From assembly GCF_030272615.1 (NCBI RefSeq), contig NC_081405.1:309101374-309165373 (forward strand): a DNA stretch of 64,000 bases, read 5' to 3'. Both the position numbers and the translations under genes were made by a program. This DNA comes from Cryptomeria japonica. Taxonomy: Eukaryota; Streptophyta; Pinopsida; Cupressales; Cupressaceae. Shown piece by piece: positions 11,289 through 22,191 of this stretch. A model generated the notes under the pieces. The model made no database searches. It saw only the letters and a program-made list of their open reading frames with translations, and was not told the origin of the DNA. Within the stretch, counting starts at the first letter, position 1. Each line of letters starts with the position of its first letter.

Positions 11289-11892
11289 TTTTATGATGTA
11301 AAAGAGAGGTCACATTTTGGATATACAGTGACCTATATTTGTATACGATCCACACATATATATATGTATATATACATGCTTCTCTTTTGTCTCAAATGTG
11401 TTATCTTTAATGCTTAAAACAATGTATATTTTGTTTTGATTAAATCTAATACATCTGGTAAATGTACATGTATGTTCAGAATTTAATTTCCATGTGATTG
11501 ATTTCTCAATGCTCCATGATTAAATTGATACATGTGTGACTTTATTAAATATTTAATCAAGTACTACATTGATGATAGGGAAGAGATATGCATTAAGTCT
11601 AAGAATCATATAACTAATGTGATTTAATTTTGAATTTAAACACAATATGATACTATTCTACTTAACACATAAAGACACTGTATAATATGCTAGCATAATG
11701 GGAATGTAAATCTTTCACAATTTACATAAATGAATTCAAGACAAACCATAAAGTAAGAAGACACGCTTGTCAGGAACGAAGCAATATAGATTAAACAACA
11801 TAACATTTAATTCTATTTTGCTTTAATTAAGAGACACTAACATATTATCCAATGTTGAAGAATTGAAAAGAAGATAGATGAAGAATGAAGAA
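11289..11892. other. AT-rich spacer between convergent PMD and pol genes
   Basis: About 600 bp separate the ends of the two convergent genes. It is AT-rich, with a TATATA-rich block at 11355-11380. It probably holds the 3' ends of both transcripts, but no specific signal can be assigned. Confidence 0.5.
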
Positions 11893-14800
11893 TTAAGCAT
11901 AATATCTACACAAGTGCATAGCATTGATAGGTTCTTTAAGAGGCGTACCATCTACATCCACTATTTTGTAAGCACCTGATCCATAATCCTCAATAACGAT
12001 ATATGGTCCAAGCCAATTAGGACTAAATTTTCCCTTTTCTGCAGGTAAGGCATTCACATTGCGCTGATTCTCATAGAGGACTAAGTCACCTACTGAGAAG
12101 GAACGTTGAATAACCTTATCATTATAGCTTCGTTGTAGAGTTTTGTGATACGCTTGAATATGCTCAAGAGCGTTTATACGCTGTTCATCAAGCATCTCAA
12201 GCTGTTGAAGTCGTTGTTCTCTATAAGAGTCATCATCTACTATACCTTTGAGAGAAACCCTAAGTGATGGAATCTCTAACTCTAAAGGCATAATAGCGTC
12301 AGCACCATAAACAAGATTATAAGGAGTAGTTCCTGTGGCAATTCGTACACTCGTTCGGTAAGCCCAAAGAGCATAGATTAGCTGGTTACTCCAATCCTTA
12401 CCATGCTTATTCATGGTTTTGCGAAGTATTTGTTCAATTATCTTATTGGATGATTCGGCTTGACCATTTGACTGAGGATAGTATGGTGTAGAAAATCGAT
12501 GTTTGATATGATACTTCTCGAGGAATTTCTTCACGTCCTTGTTCTTAAATGATGTCCCATTATCTGAGATTATAGTGGAAGGTATCCCGAATCGAGAAAC
12601 AATGTTTTCTAGAAGAAATTGACAAATCACTTCAGCAGTGGTAGAGCGAAGGGGAATAGCTTCTACCCACTTCGTAAAGTAATCTGTTGTGGTTATAATG
12701 AAGGTGTGTCCTTGAGATGAAGGAGGAGAGATTTTACCAATAAGATCCAAACCCCATTCGGAAAAAGGCCAAGAAGCTACTTGAGAATGGAGTTCTTGGG
12801 CAGGAGCATGAATCAGATTATTGTGTTGTTGACATTGATGACATTTTTTAACAAATGAAAAGGAATCCTTCTGCATAGTTTGCCAATAGTATCCCATACG
12901 AAGCAATCTATGAACCAAGGATTTGCCCCCAAAATGCCCCCCACAGGCACCTGAATGTGCCTCTTCAAGAGCAACAGGGATTTCCGACTTGTTAAGACAA
13001 TGAAGGAGAAGACCATCATAACCCCTTCGGTAAAGGACATTAGAAAGAATGATATACCTAGCAGACAGGTTGCGGATTCTAGCCCTAGTGTTCCTATTAG
13101 CGGAATCAGGAAAGGTACCATCGGTCAAATATCTTACGATATGCGAGTACCATTCATCTGAGTCTATAAAATCACAACATGTTACCAAGCTAGAATCGTC
13201 TACAATAGCTGGAGAAATAAGGTTGTGAATAACAAATTTAAGATCAACCACAGGGTCCTCTAAAGATACAAGAGAAGCCACACATGCCATTGCATCCGCA
13301 TGTCGATTATCTTTTCGAGGAACAGGTTCCATGGTATAAGAATCAAATTTCTGTAATAAAGAGATGGCAAGATCTTTATATTGTGATAATTTGTCTTGTT
13401 TTGCTTGATATATTCCTGTTACTTGTCTTATAATCATTTGTGAATCTCCATAGATATGTATGTGTTTTATGTTCAGAGCTAAGGCTGCTTTTATTCCTGC
13501 TATAAGAGCCTCATACTCAGCAATGTTATTGGTACACAGGAAATTTAGACGATAGGATAAGGGAATGGGTTTCTTTGTAGGAGAAATCAGAACAACACCT
13601 GCCCCCGATCCCGTATGACACTTAGAGCCATCAAAGTATAACTCCCAAGTTTCATCTTTCTCTATAGAAAGAATGAAGTCATCAGGAAAAGACTCAGGGT
13701 TAGGGAAGGAGAAAGGTGAAGGGGCCTCAACTAAGTGATCGGTCAATGCTTGTCCTTTAATTGCTCTTTGTGAAACAAATTTAAGGTCAAATTCAGTTAA
13801 CATCATAACCCACTTAGCTAGACGTCCTGATAAATCAGTTTTAGAGAAAAGATGCTTCAAAGGATCAAACTTTACCATGACATGGACTTCTGAATTTAAA
13901 AGATAATGTCTCAATTTCTGAGTCGCAAATACCAAGGCCAAGCATTGTGTTTCTATCGCAGAATATCGGGTCTCATAATCGAGTAAGGTACGACTTATGT
14001 AATAAACCGGACATTCCTTACCATCTTTATCATGTTGTGCCAACAATGCTGTGAGAGCATGAGAGGAAGCAGTTGTATACAGAAGGAAGGGTTTAGAAGG
14101 TTCGGCAGGTTGAAGAATAGGAGGACTAGCCAAATACACTTTTAAATCTTCAAATGCTTGCTGACAATCCTCATTCCATTGAAAAGTGATATCCTTTTTA
14201 AGAAGTTGAGTAAAAGGAAAGGTACGATCCGCAAGCTGAGACACAAACCTACGAATAGCTTGAATCTTTCCTTGTAAGCTTTTAAGTTGAGACACATTTC
14301 TAGGAGGTGGCATGTTGACAATAGCATCTATTTTCTTAGTATCCACCTCAATCCCACGATGCGAAACTATGAACCCTAATAGTTTTCCACTATCCACACC
14401 AAAAACACATTTGCGGGGATTCAAGCGCATGTGATATTTACGAATTCTTTCAAAGATTTGACGAAGGATTTTAACATGATCCATGGGAAGAAAGGATTTG
14501 GCCAAAATATCATCAACATAATCCTCTAAAATCTTATGCATATAATCATGAAAGATAAGGGTCATCGCTCGTTGATAAGTTGCACCGGCGTTTTTAAGTC
14601 CAAAAGGCATCATTATCCAACAAAATGTACCCCAAGGAGTGGTGAAAGCAGTTTTGAATTGATCTTGAGGGTTAATAAAAATTTGATTGTAGCCTGAAAA
14701 ACCATCCATGAAGGATAACAAGGCATGTCCTGCCGTAGAATCAACTATCATGTCAATGTTTGGAAGAGGGAAATCATCTTTTAAAGAAGCCTTATTTAGA

Positions 14801-17514
14801 TCCCGAAAGTCAGTACACATTCTTATTTTGTTGTCTGGTTTAGCCACAACGACAATATTTGAAATCCATGGGGAATAGTCAATAGGGCGGATAAATCCAG
14901 CCTCCAATAATTTTTCAATCTCAGCCTTAACAAGCAGAGCCACCTTAGGATTCATTTTTTGAATCTTTTGTTTCACGGGCTTAGCATCAGGAACTAAGAC
15001 AATATTATGAGTAACGATCTTAGGGTCTATACCAGGCATGTCAGAATATGCCCAAGCAAAGATCTCAAGGAATTCATGCAATAGTTCTTCATATTGTTTC
15101 TGTTCCTCTTCATCCAAACATTTCCCAATTTTAGTGACTTTCTCTTTATTGCAAGGATCCATCTTAACATCAGTGGTGTCACTTATGAGAAGATTACTTT
15201 GTTGAGGAGTATCCTTTAACTGAGGGAATTCTTTCACAATCTCCTCATTATCAATCTCTTTTCCAAAATAGGCTTCAGTGTTCAAACAATAAGGGAGTCC
15301 CCTATTGTGATGATAACGAGGAAGAGTGTCATAGGCTCCCAAGAACTCAGCTAAAGCATCGTCGGTAGGGAAGACATCCAAAGCACAGGCACACGAAGGA
15401 TCCCCATCAATATACTCAGGATGTTGTATTGATAAAGATGTAGAGATAGCATTAACACTAATGCATGGTCTTTTAGAAGCTTTAGTACATTTGCAGGGAT
15501 TAAAGCCAAGTCCAAAGGCATAATTGTGAAAATTAGTCTCTAGAGGAATTCTTATCCCTTGTTCATGAGCACCACAACCTTTTCCATGATACCCATGCTT
15601 AGCAAAAATGCGAAAACCACGACCATAACGATCAGCCATTTCAGGAAGAGAAGGTGGTTTTTCATAAGACAAAGAATCAAACTCTTCATAATTAGAGATG
15701 TGAGGAGAAGAAGTTTGAGAGGCGGCCACAAAATTATTACTCATAGATTCAGGTAAGGTTGATTGATTTTTAGTTTCTTCTTTCTTTTCAACTTTATGAT
15801 TTTCAGCTTCTTCCTTCTTTTCAACTTTAACTTCTCTAGAAGGAACCTTATATTCACCCACAAAGGTAGGATTAAAATCAAGGGATCCCCAATCGTCATC
15901 TTCAAGGATCTTCCCAGGATCAAAATCCTTCTTATGTGTAGTTTCAAGTCGAGAAGAATCTTCTCCAAGAACTCCAGACTCATCCAAAGAATTTTGATCA
16001 TCGGAGAGCGAGGATTCACCGATAGGTATCTTATTTAAAGATTCATCACTAGATGAGGACGGCTTAGAAGAACCCCCCTTAGAAGTGGATGTTTGCAAAC
16101 AAGCTTGAAAATTAGTATCACCTATCAAGGTATATGTCTTATTGTTATAAATAAATTTAACTTGTCTATGCAATGTAGAAGGGACAGCTTGCATACTGTG
16201 AATCCAAGGTCTTCCCAGTAGCAAGTTGTACGTTAGATTTCCCGACATAACATGGATAGGTGTAGGCAAAGTAACAGGCCCCACTATGATGGGTAAGGTG
16301 ATAGTACCTAACGAATTTTTATCCACATTATCAAAGCCTCGAATAGGACGAGAGTCCGGTTCAATTAAGGATGTATCCACATTCATCTTATGCAAAAGAT
16401 TAATGCTACACACATTAAGACCAGAGCCATTATCTACTAGTGTTCGCCTTATAGCTGTGTCTTTCATGATAACCACAATCATCAAGGGATCATATTGATG
16501 TTGGATTTCACTAGTAGGCAACTCATCTTGGGTAAACACAATTTGAGCTTTAGGATTCATCACAGAGTTAACCAAAGATGCTATATTACTAGATGTATTT
16601 GGTGGAGGAACATTCAAATCTTTCAAGGCATCTTGTAACATTCCATGATGAGCGGAAGAAGTTTGAATCAAATCCCAAAGGGATATCTTAGCAGGGGTAG
16701 CTTTAAGTTGTTCTATGAGATCATATTCCTTTCTAAGAACTTGTGAAATATGTGGAGCTTGAGGAAGAATTGGTTGAGGATTAGGAAGGGAAACTAGAAT
16801 AACAGGAGGGGGATTAGGTTGCCTATTATTTCTGGTATGATAAGTATGGGCAACCGCATGATAACTCTCTCTAGTTATTTGCTTGGCATAATTATAAGGA
16901 CTTATAGGTTTTCTTCCTTGCACAGTGATGATTGGTTTATTCGGAGTACGAAAGGAATCATGATCATACCCTCCTTGGACAGTAAGGAGAGGTGACTTAG
17001 AAACTTGAAAGGTGGGAGAAGGATAAGCTCCTTGGACTTCAAAGAGAGGCTTTTTATGCTCATTCAAGTTTATCATGTTAACTAATTTAGAAGTCTTGTT
17101 CTTGTTTAAAGATTTCGATAAAGCCACAAAGTCATCAAGAGCATCATCCAACAAAGCATGATCATATCTATTGAAAGGTTTATCTTTTGATTCAAAAGGA
17201 GACATCTCCTCATAGAGGGGATTGGTGAAAACAACCATGTTACTAGATTTAGTGGAAGAGTTGATAGGAATGTACCCTTGAGAGGACTCATTCAACTTAT
17301 CTTTCTCATCACAACGAAATGGCATAGTAACAAGGTTTATGAGTTTTTGGTAAAATGAAGGTTTGGCATCTTTAGGGTTTAAAAACTCATCTAAAGCTTC
17401 ATCTAATTCATCTTGGCTATACTCATAATAATCATCGAAAGCATGAACATTTTGCAAATAAAAATCTGACATTTTGAAAAGATTACACAAAACACCCAAT
17501 GCAAAGAAACACAC
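11893..17514 (-). CDS. Open LTR-retrotransposon polyprotein: protease, RT, RNase H x2, integrase (1873 aa)
   Basis: The frame is uninterrupted. Residues 1-340 are acidic and low-complexity, with three VQG repeats (VQGAYP, VQGGYD, VQGRKP) and no gag domain or CCHC knuckle. The protease has LVDNGSG at about 359. A G-patch-like segment (GRGFRIFAKHGYHGKGCG) follows at about 631. RT carries YVDD at about 999, followed by its RNase H. A second RNase H has YFDGSK at about 1293, EYEAL at about 1333 and GDSQ at about 1356. Integrase has CHQC at about 1558 and the D, D, E triad near 1590, 1651 and 1687. RT plus a second RNase H is typical of the Tat lineage (family knowledge). An ATG inside (MSDFYLQN, residue 15) is an alternative start. 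Gag would have to be supplied by another element. Confidence 0.93.
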   Translation of the reverse strand: MCFFALGVLCNLFKMSDFYLQNVHAFDDYYEYSQDELDEALDEFLNPKDAKPSFYQKLINLVTMPFRCDEKDKLNESSQGYIPINSSTKSSNMVVFTNPLYEEMSPFESKDKPFNRYDHALLDDALDDFVALSKSLNKNKTSKLVNMINLNEHKKPLFEVQGAYPSPTFQVSKSPLLTVQGGYDHDSFRTPNKPIITVQGRKPISPYNYAKQITRESYHAVAHTYHTRNNRQPNPPPVILVSLPNPQPILPQAPHISQVLRKEYDLIEQLKATPAKISLWDLIQTSSAHHGMLQDALKDLNVPPPNTSSNIASLVNSVMNPKAQIVFTQDELPTSEIQHQYDPLMIVVIMKDTAIRRTLVDNGSGLNVCSINLLHKMNVDTSLIEPDSRPIRGFDNVDKNSLGTITLPIIVGPVTLPTPIHVMSGNLTYNLLLGRPWIHSMQAVPSTLHRQVKFIYNNKTYTLIGDTNFQACLQTSTSKGGSSKPSSSSDESLNKIPIGESSLSDDQNSLDESGVLGEDSSRLETTHKKDFDPGKILEDDDWGSLDFNPTFVGEYKVPSREVKVEKKEEAENHKVEKKEETKNQSTLPESMSNNFVAASQTSSPHISNYEEFDSLSYEKPPSLPEMADRYGRGFRIFAKHGYHGKGCGAHEQGIRIPLETNFHNYAFGLGFNPCKCTKASKRPCISVNAISTSLSIQHPEYIDGDPSCACALDVFPTDDALAEFLGAYDTLPRYHHNRGLPYCLNTEAYFGKEIDNEEIVKEFPQLKDTPQQSNLLISDTTDVKMDPCNKEKVTKIGKCLDEEEQKQYEELLHEFLEIFAWAYSDMPGIDPKIVTHNIVLVPDAKPVKQKIQKMNPKVALLVKAEIEKLLEAGFIRPIDYSPWISNIVVVAKPDNKIRMCTDFRDLNKASLKDDFPLPNIDMIVDSTAGHALLSFMDGFSGYNQIFINPQDQFKTAFTTPWGTFCWIMMPFGLKNAGATYQRAMTLIFHDYMHKILEDYVDDILAKSFLPMDHVKILRQIFERIRKYHMRLNPRKCVFGVDSGKLLGFIVSHRGIEVDTKKIDAIVNMPPPRNVSQLKSLQGKIQAIRRFVSQLADRTFPFTQLLKKDITFQWNEDCQQAFEDLKVYLASPPILQPAEPSKPFLLYTTASSHALTALLAQHDKDGKECPVYYISRTLLDYETRYSAIETQCLALVFATQKLRHYLLNSEVHVMVKFDPLKHLFSKTDLSGRLAKWVMMLTEFDLKFVSQRAIKGQALTDHLVEAPSPFSFPNPESFPDDFILSIEKDETWELYFDGSKCHTGSGAGVVLISPTKKPIPLSYRLNFLCTNNIAEYEALIAGIKAALALNIKHIHIYGDSQMIIRQVTGIYQAKQDKLSQYKDLAISLLQKFDSYTMEPVPRKDNRHADAMACVASLVSLEDPVVDLKFVIHNLISPAIVDDSSLVTCCDFIDSDEWYSHIVRYLTDGTFPDSANRNTRARIRNLSARYIILSNVLYRRGYDGLLLHCLNKSEIPVALEEAHSGACGGHFGGKSLVHRLLRMGYYWQTMQKDSFSFVKKCHQCQQHNNLIHAPAQELHSQVASWPFSEWGLDLIGKISPPSSQGHTFIITTTDYFTKWVEAIPLRSTTAEVICQFLLENIVSRFGIPSTIISDNGTSFKNKDVKKFLEKYHIKHRFSTPYYPQSNGQAESSNKIIEQILRKTMNKHGKDWSNQLIYALWAYRTSVRIATGTTPYNLVYGADAIMPLELEIPSLRVSLKGIVDDDSYREQRLQQLEMLDEQRINALEHIQAYHKTLQRSYNDKVIQRSFSVGDLVLYENQRNVNALPAEKGKFSPNWLGPYIVIEDYGSGAYKIVDVDGTPLKEPINAMHLCRYYA

Positions 17515-17614
17515 TTTTTCTTTTTTTTTTCTTTTTAATGAAAATGAAATGAAAACACACTAAATCTAGATCTAGATCTAACAAATGCAATGCAAGAGGA
17601 AGCAATGATAGATT

Positions 17615-17633
17615 CACGTCGGGTTCACCAAAA
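17615..17633 (-). other. Primer-binding site of the LTR element
   Basis: On the minus strand the LTR end CACACA is followed by TTT and TGGTGAACCCGACGTG. A TGG start two to four bases inside the LTR is the normal layout of a tRNA-complementary primer site. I cannot name the tRNA with certainty. Confidence 0.7.
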
Positions 17634-19294
17634 TGTGTGGGGGAAAAAGCGAGACTAGGTTATCATGCCCTAATCCTACCTCTTGTCACACATTACGGAA
17701 TACGAAAGAGCCTAGAGATATCGCACAATTGGCTACTTCTTTTTGTGAAAGAGAGAGCCATGGGATATCTATTAGGATTTCTATTCCCTTGTTGAAATTG
17801 TAAGATCAAGTAATGCAAGTTCAAACCCTAATCCCAAAATGCAAGTATGAACTAATAACGAGATTGCAGAATTGAGATTAAACAATGAACAACTGTAAAT
17901 ACAAGGATGAAATAAGAATGTAGATGTGTACCCGGAGTCAAAATCGGACTGAAAATGTTCAGGACGGGGACGTGGGTGCCACTGTCCTGAAAACAGCACC
18001 GAAAACTGTTGTTCTACACTCTGGAACACTGTCGGAAAGCTGTCTGAAAGCTGTCTGTCCGGAGGACCAGGGCGCCCAACGCCTCTGTCCCAGGGACCAG
18101 GGTGCCCAGCGCCCCTGTCCTGGCAGGACCAAGGTGCCCAGCGCCCCTGTCCCAGTCTTCTGCTCTGCAATTTGATACATAGTGTTGTCTTGACCTTTTC
18201 TCTTCGGATCTGTATCCCGTGGCGTCGTCTGAATCCCGAAACCTACAATGATATATAAAAAAGGGTGTATGGGCAACTATATAGGGTTTTGCCTTAGTCA
18301 AACCCCCACTTCGGTGATTTCCACCTCCACGAATAGCCAAGTTGTTTTGTAAAATGTATTGTGTGTGCAGACCTAGTGTGTATGCAAGGTCCTAAAATGC
18401 AAGAAAGCAAACTAGAGCAACCTAGAAAGTAAACCCTAATTGCTTGTAAATGATAACGTAAATGCTCTAAATCAAGATGCAAAGTGATCTAAAGCATGAA
18501 TAAATGATGTATTGAAGCTTATGTAAAGACATGAAAACAACATGAAATCATACCCAACCCTCAAGGGAGGAATACAAGCCAATCTTCAGTCGGTAATCTC
18601 CTATTGTTCTTCAATGTCTTCCAAGCCCTAAGTGGAGAAATGAATTTGATAGATGCTTGATAGAAGGATGTTGAATGTTGTTGAAGTCTTCAAAGATCTT
18701 CTCTTTCACTGCATATGAAGTTCCTGAAAACAAAAATCTGATCCTTTCAAATGAAGAAAGAGAGCTCTTATGTATGAAACCCTAGGTCGCAATTTCGTCT
18801 TTTGGCCGACCTAGAGATTGAATATCCCACCAATTTCTTGGGGTTAAGCTTTATTTTATGATTGGATCGTGCTCCTAAAATTTTGGGAAAAATGTCCGAG
18901 ACCGTGTGCACTCCGGGCGCCACGGTCCCGACAACTTTTGATGAAATTTTCAGGGCCGTCAGATATGATGATTTTAGAGAGAATCCTGAAGTTACAGGTG
19001 ATTTTGAGATGTTTTGACCCCCGAAATCAAGCCCCCAAGCTCAAAATAGGGCCTAATTAGGGTTTTTGATTAAGTGATGTATTGGAGGAATAAAATGAAA
19101 GGGGCACGCTTTAATGAAAGGGCCCAACTTTGTGATGTGGAAAATGGTGAAATAGAACCTTTAGACCTAATTAATTCGATTAATTAAGTGCTAAAGGGGA
19201 AATGCCATGCAAAGTGCAACTGCGCCAAGGCGGGTGCTAAACTAGGTGTTAAATTGTACTGCTTTAGCAAGTGCGTACAATTTATGACGTTACA
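17634..19294 (-). repeat. Right LTR (5' LTR of the minus-strand element)
   Basis: Same length as the left LTR, with the same TG...CA ends. A TATA-like CTATATAG lies near 18276-18283, probably the promoter core for minus-strand transcription. The GC-rich GGCGCC repeats lie at about 18065-18155. Differences from the left copy cluster in the 17880-18280 segment. Confidence 0.95.
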
Positions 19295-22191
19295 TCTTCA
19301 GCGTTATGTCAACATGAAAGTAAACCATTGCTAGAAAAGCTTAGAAACAAGGACTCCTGGGATGAGGTTAAAAAAGAGATGGAGAAAATTGCAGCTGACA
19401 ATAATATTTCAAATGAAGAAATTTCATCACAAATTATGGAGGGCCAGGGCAGTGAGGGCATCCAAAATAGGAGGTCCTACAATTTCTACATAAAATCTGC
19501 TAATCCATCTAAGAAAACTATTCCCAAATCAATTCTACACGAATGTAAAGAGAATTGCTCGACTCAAACCAAAATAAATGATTTTTGGACTATGAGGAGG
19601 AATCTCGGTGAACCAGAGACAAGTGCAGAATTTGAGAGCATCGATGAGGATACAAAGTTTAACAAATTCTGGGATATGGAGCATGGTGGGACTGAAGGTG
19701 ATGATGATGAACATGAGGTTGTCGTCGAGCCCCCTCCAACAACTACTACAGTGCCTAAAATATTAGGTGGAGTCAGTGAGTCCATGAAAGACAAATATAG
19801 GAAAGGGGCAAACCTTGTGGAAAAAATGGGTTTTGAAGGTGGTGGTCTAGGTCCCAGAGGAGAGGGCATTTGGTATCCACTTCAAGTACAACTTCCATCA
19901 TAGTCAAAATCAAAAGGTCCTTATAAACCAGTCATTAGACTTGATTCTTCAGATTCATCAGGGATAGGTACTACTCATTACCCTTAGGGTCCACCTACAT
20001 TTGTTTCTAGTTCAAATCCACAACCACCACCACATCATGGTATTCCCATTGGTGGTGAATTAAGTGCCACTACCACTGGTGGGGAATCTGGGGATAGTAT
20101 TCCTATTATTGTTCAGTCAAGTGCTGTTGTGATTGGTGGGTCAAAATCAAAAGGTCCTTATAAACCAGTCATTGGACTTGATTTTTCAGATTCGTCACTG
20201 ATAGGTACTACTCATTACCCTCAAAATCCACCTACATTTGTTTCAAGTTCAAATCCACAACCACCACCACATAATGGTATTCCCATTGGCGGTGAATCAA
20301 GTGCCACTGCCACTGATGGGGAATCTGGGGATAGTATTCCTATTATTGTTCAGTCAAGTGCCACTGTGATTGGTGATGTTGGCATGGGTACTACTACTGA
20401 TACTACTTGTCTTGGTGTTGGACAAGGGCAACAACAAAATATCTCTCGCAAGAGGCTACTAGAGGTAGATACTCAATCTCATACTATTGAGAATCCTATA
20501 CCAAGTGCCACTGACACTACAAATCAATCATTTGCAGCTTCAGATCACACACCTCAAAAGACTATGTAAACTACACATGAAAGTGTCAGTGGGAGTGGGA
20601 CAACATCAGGAACTGTTGTTGGTAATCCTAATCCTGGTCAAGCATTAGTTAAAACCACAGGAATAAGTGGAACTTGAGCCTATGGTATTCCTATGTCACC
20701 TTTCAAACATTCAATTGCTTCAGCAAGCCCAGATTTTCAATTTCGTGATTAGTATGAAAAAGATGAACACACAACAAAAACAAATAAAGAAAAAAAGAAA
20801 GCATTTTATAGGAATTCCATGTCTAAAGTTGTAAATGAACAACCTACAAGGAACTGGGTATTTCCAACATATGACCCACAGAAAGATATGATGGAGTTCA
20901 TGGTTGTTATGCCCCCCGACACATCTAAAGATAAAAATCCACCACACAGTCAATAGATCCCTCTCAATTTCAAGTTAGCACCCTCCAAATGGATTTTTCC
21001 AAAGTACATAATGTGGACAAAATTAGTGTGTCAAAAAGGACTAACGAAGTGGTCTACACTTCACTGCTAAAGGTGGAGAGAGAAAAAAATAAACTGGAGA
21101 AACAAATAGAAAAGTTACAGGCAGACCTGGAAAATGAAAAATCAAGGAGGAAAGCAGCAGATAGCAAGTGCAATGAATTACAGAAAAGGATAAAAAATTT
21201 GGGCTCTACAATAGAAATTGCAGTGTAGAACAAGAAGAGTGTAGAATTGAAGGACATGATAGAAACACTGGCTAAAAGTAGTAAAAAAATTGTTGAGGAA
21301 AAAGCCAGTTTTCAAAAATTATACAGAAGTTATGAGTCTGCTGCCGCTGAAATGAAAAAATTACAAGACCTATTGGATCATGGGAAGGAAAAAGAAAAAC
21401 ATTTGCAAGAGGAAGTAGAGGAAGAAAGAAAAAAATGTGCACAAATGAAAGAAGACTTGCACAATGCAAATGATAAAATAAAAACTTTGGATGATAGATT
21501 CAAAGATAATATGAAAAATACAACGAAGTATATACAAGAAAACATTTGGCGGGAAATAATGAAGAGGAGTGAGAAGTTGTGTGAATGGTTTCAATTGACT
21601 GAAAGTATGAGACAAATTTTTTTAAAAATCAAACGGCACTATGAGAAGAGCACACATGTTTATTCAAAAGAGGAAATGGCAAAAAAGATTCTGAAAGTAG
21701 TCTACAGTTCCAGTGACAGCTACTTGGCATCTAAGGGAATTAAGAGCCGCATTGATGCCACAGTTATGACATCATCTATCATTCAAAAATGCTAGAAGCT
21801 AAGGGAAACATCAGAAGTTATGGACAGTTGCAGAAAAAAGATAATGAAGCTGCAAGAAAAGAAAAATAATTTGATTAAACTTGGTTTGCCTAAGCCTGTT
21901 GACACAGAAAATAAATTCATTAGAGAAGAAGCTTACAAAGAAATCATCAAGAAAAAAATGAAGTCTGATTTAGACTTGCTTCCATAGGACACAACTCCCA
22001 AAAGCTTTCTGGAATTCATCCAACCATTTACAACTCTAAATTCGCTATTGGATGAAATAGTGATGTCAAGTAAATCTTCTAAATATGGAATGTTGACAAA
22101 GTTGGAGTTGACTTTCCATAGTTTACAGAATATTGATCTTCCATCAAACGAAGAGTGGAGCACCCTACAAAAACTGGCACAAAAATCTTAA
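19295..22191 (+). pseudogene. Unknown G-patch/coiled-coil gene, 3' part
   Basis: The frame from the 5' part resumes at 19300 (SALCQHESKPLLEKLRN) and continues to a stop at 19901. A G-patch motif (KGANLVEKMGFEGGGLGPRG) lies at 19805-19865. Beyond the stop the same frame continues through a Pro/Ser/Thr-rich region with a 237 bp duplication to about 20970, with stops at 20568, 20677 and 20750. It then shifts to another frame, which encodes a long coiled coil (LKVEREKNKLEKQIEKLQAD and onward) to a stop at 22189-22191, with internal stops near 21226, 21793 and 21985. G-patch proteins usually act in RNA processing, but no function can be assigned here. The family is not recognised. Confidence 0.7.
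19904..20377 (+). repeat. In-frame 237 bp tandem duplication within the unknown gene
   Basis: TCAAAATCAAAAGGTCCTTA begins both units, at 19904 and 20141. The units align over their whole length with few differences. The 237 bp unit is 79 codons, so the duplication kept the frame. Confidence 0.93.

Larger units (their letters stand above)
6391..19294 (-). mobile_element. Complete Ty3/Gypsy element, Tat-like, 12,904 bp, with antisense PMD gene
   Basis: Two direct LTRs of equal length (1661 bp) bound the element, with TCTTC duplications outside. In element orientation (minus strand) each LTR starts TGTAACGTCA and ends CCCCCACACA. The PBS sits just inside the right LTR and a purine tract just inside the left LTR. 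The internal region carries one open pol frame (11893-17514, minus). A PMD-type gene lies on the opposite strand (9145-11288). Two RNase H domains and the DNG-type protease site suggest the Tat lineage (family knowledge). I count about 50 differences between the LTRs, mostly transitions, so about 97% identity. No gag was recognised. Confidence 0.95.

Noticed and set aside
15763-16038. Plus-strand Phe-rich frame at 15763-16038
   Set aside because: It is the reverse of the Lys/Glu-rich segment of the polyprotein and has no independent support.
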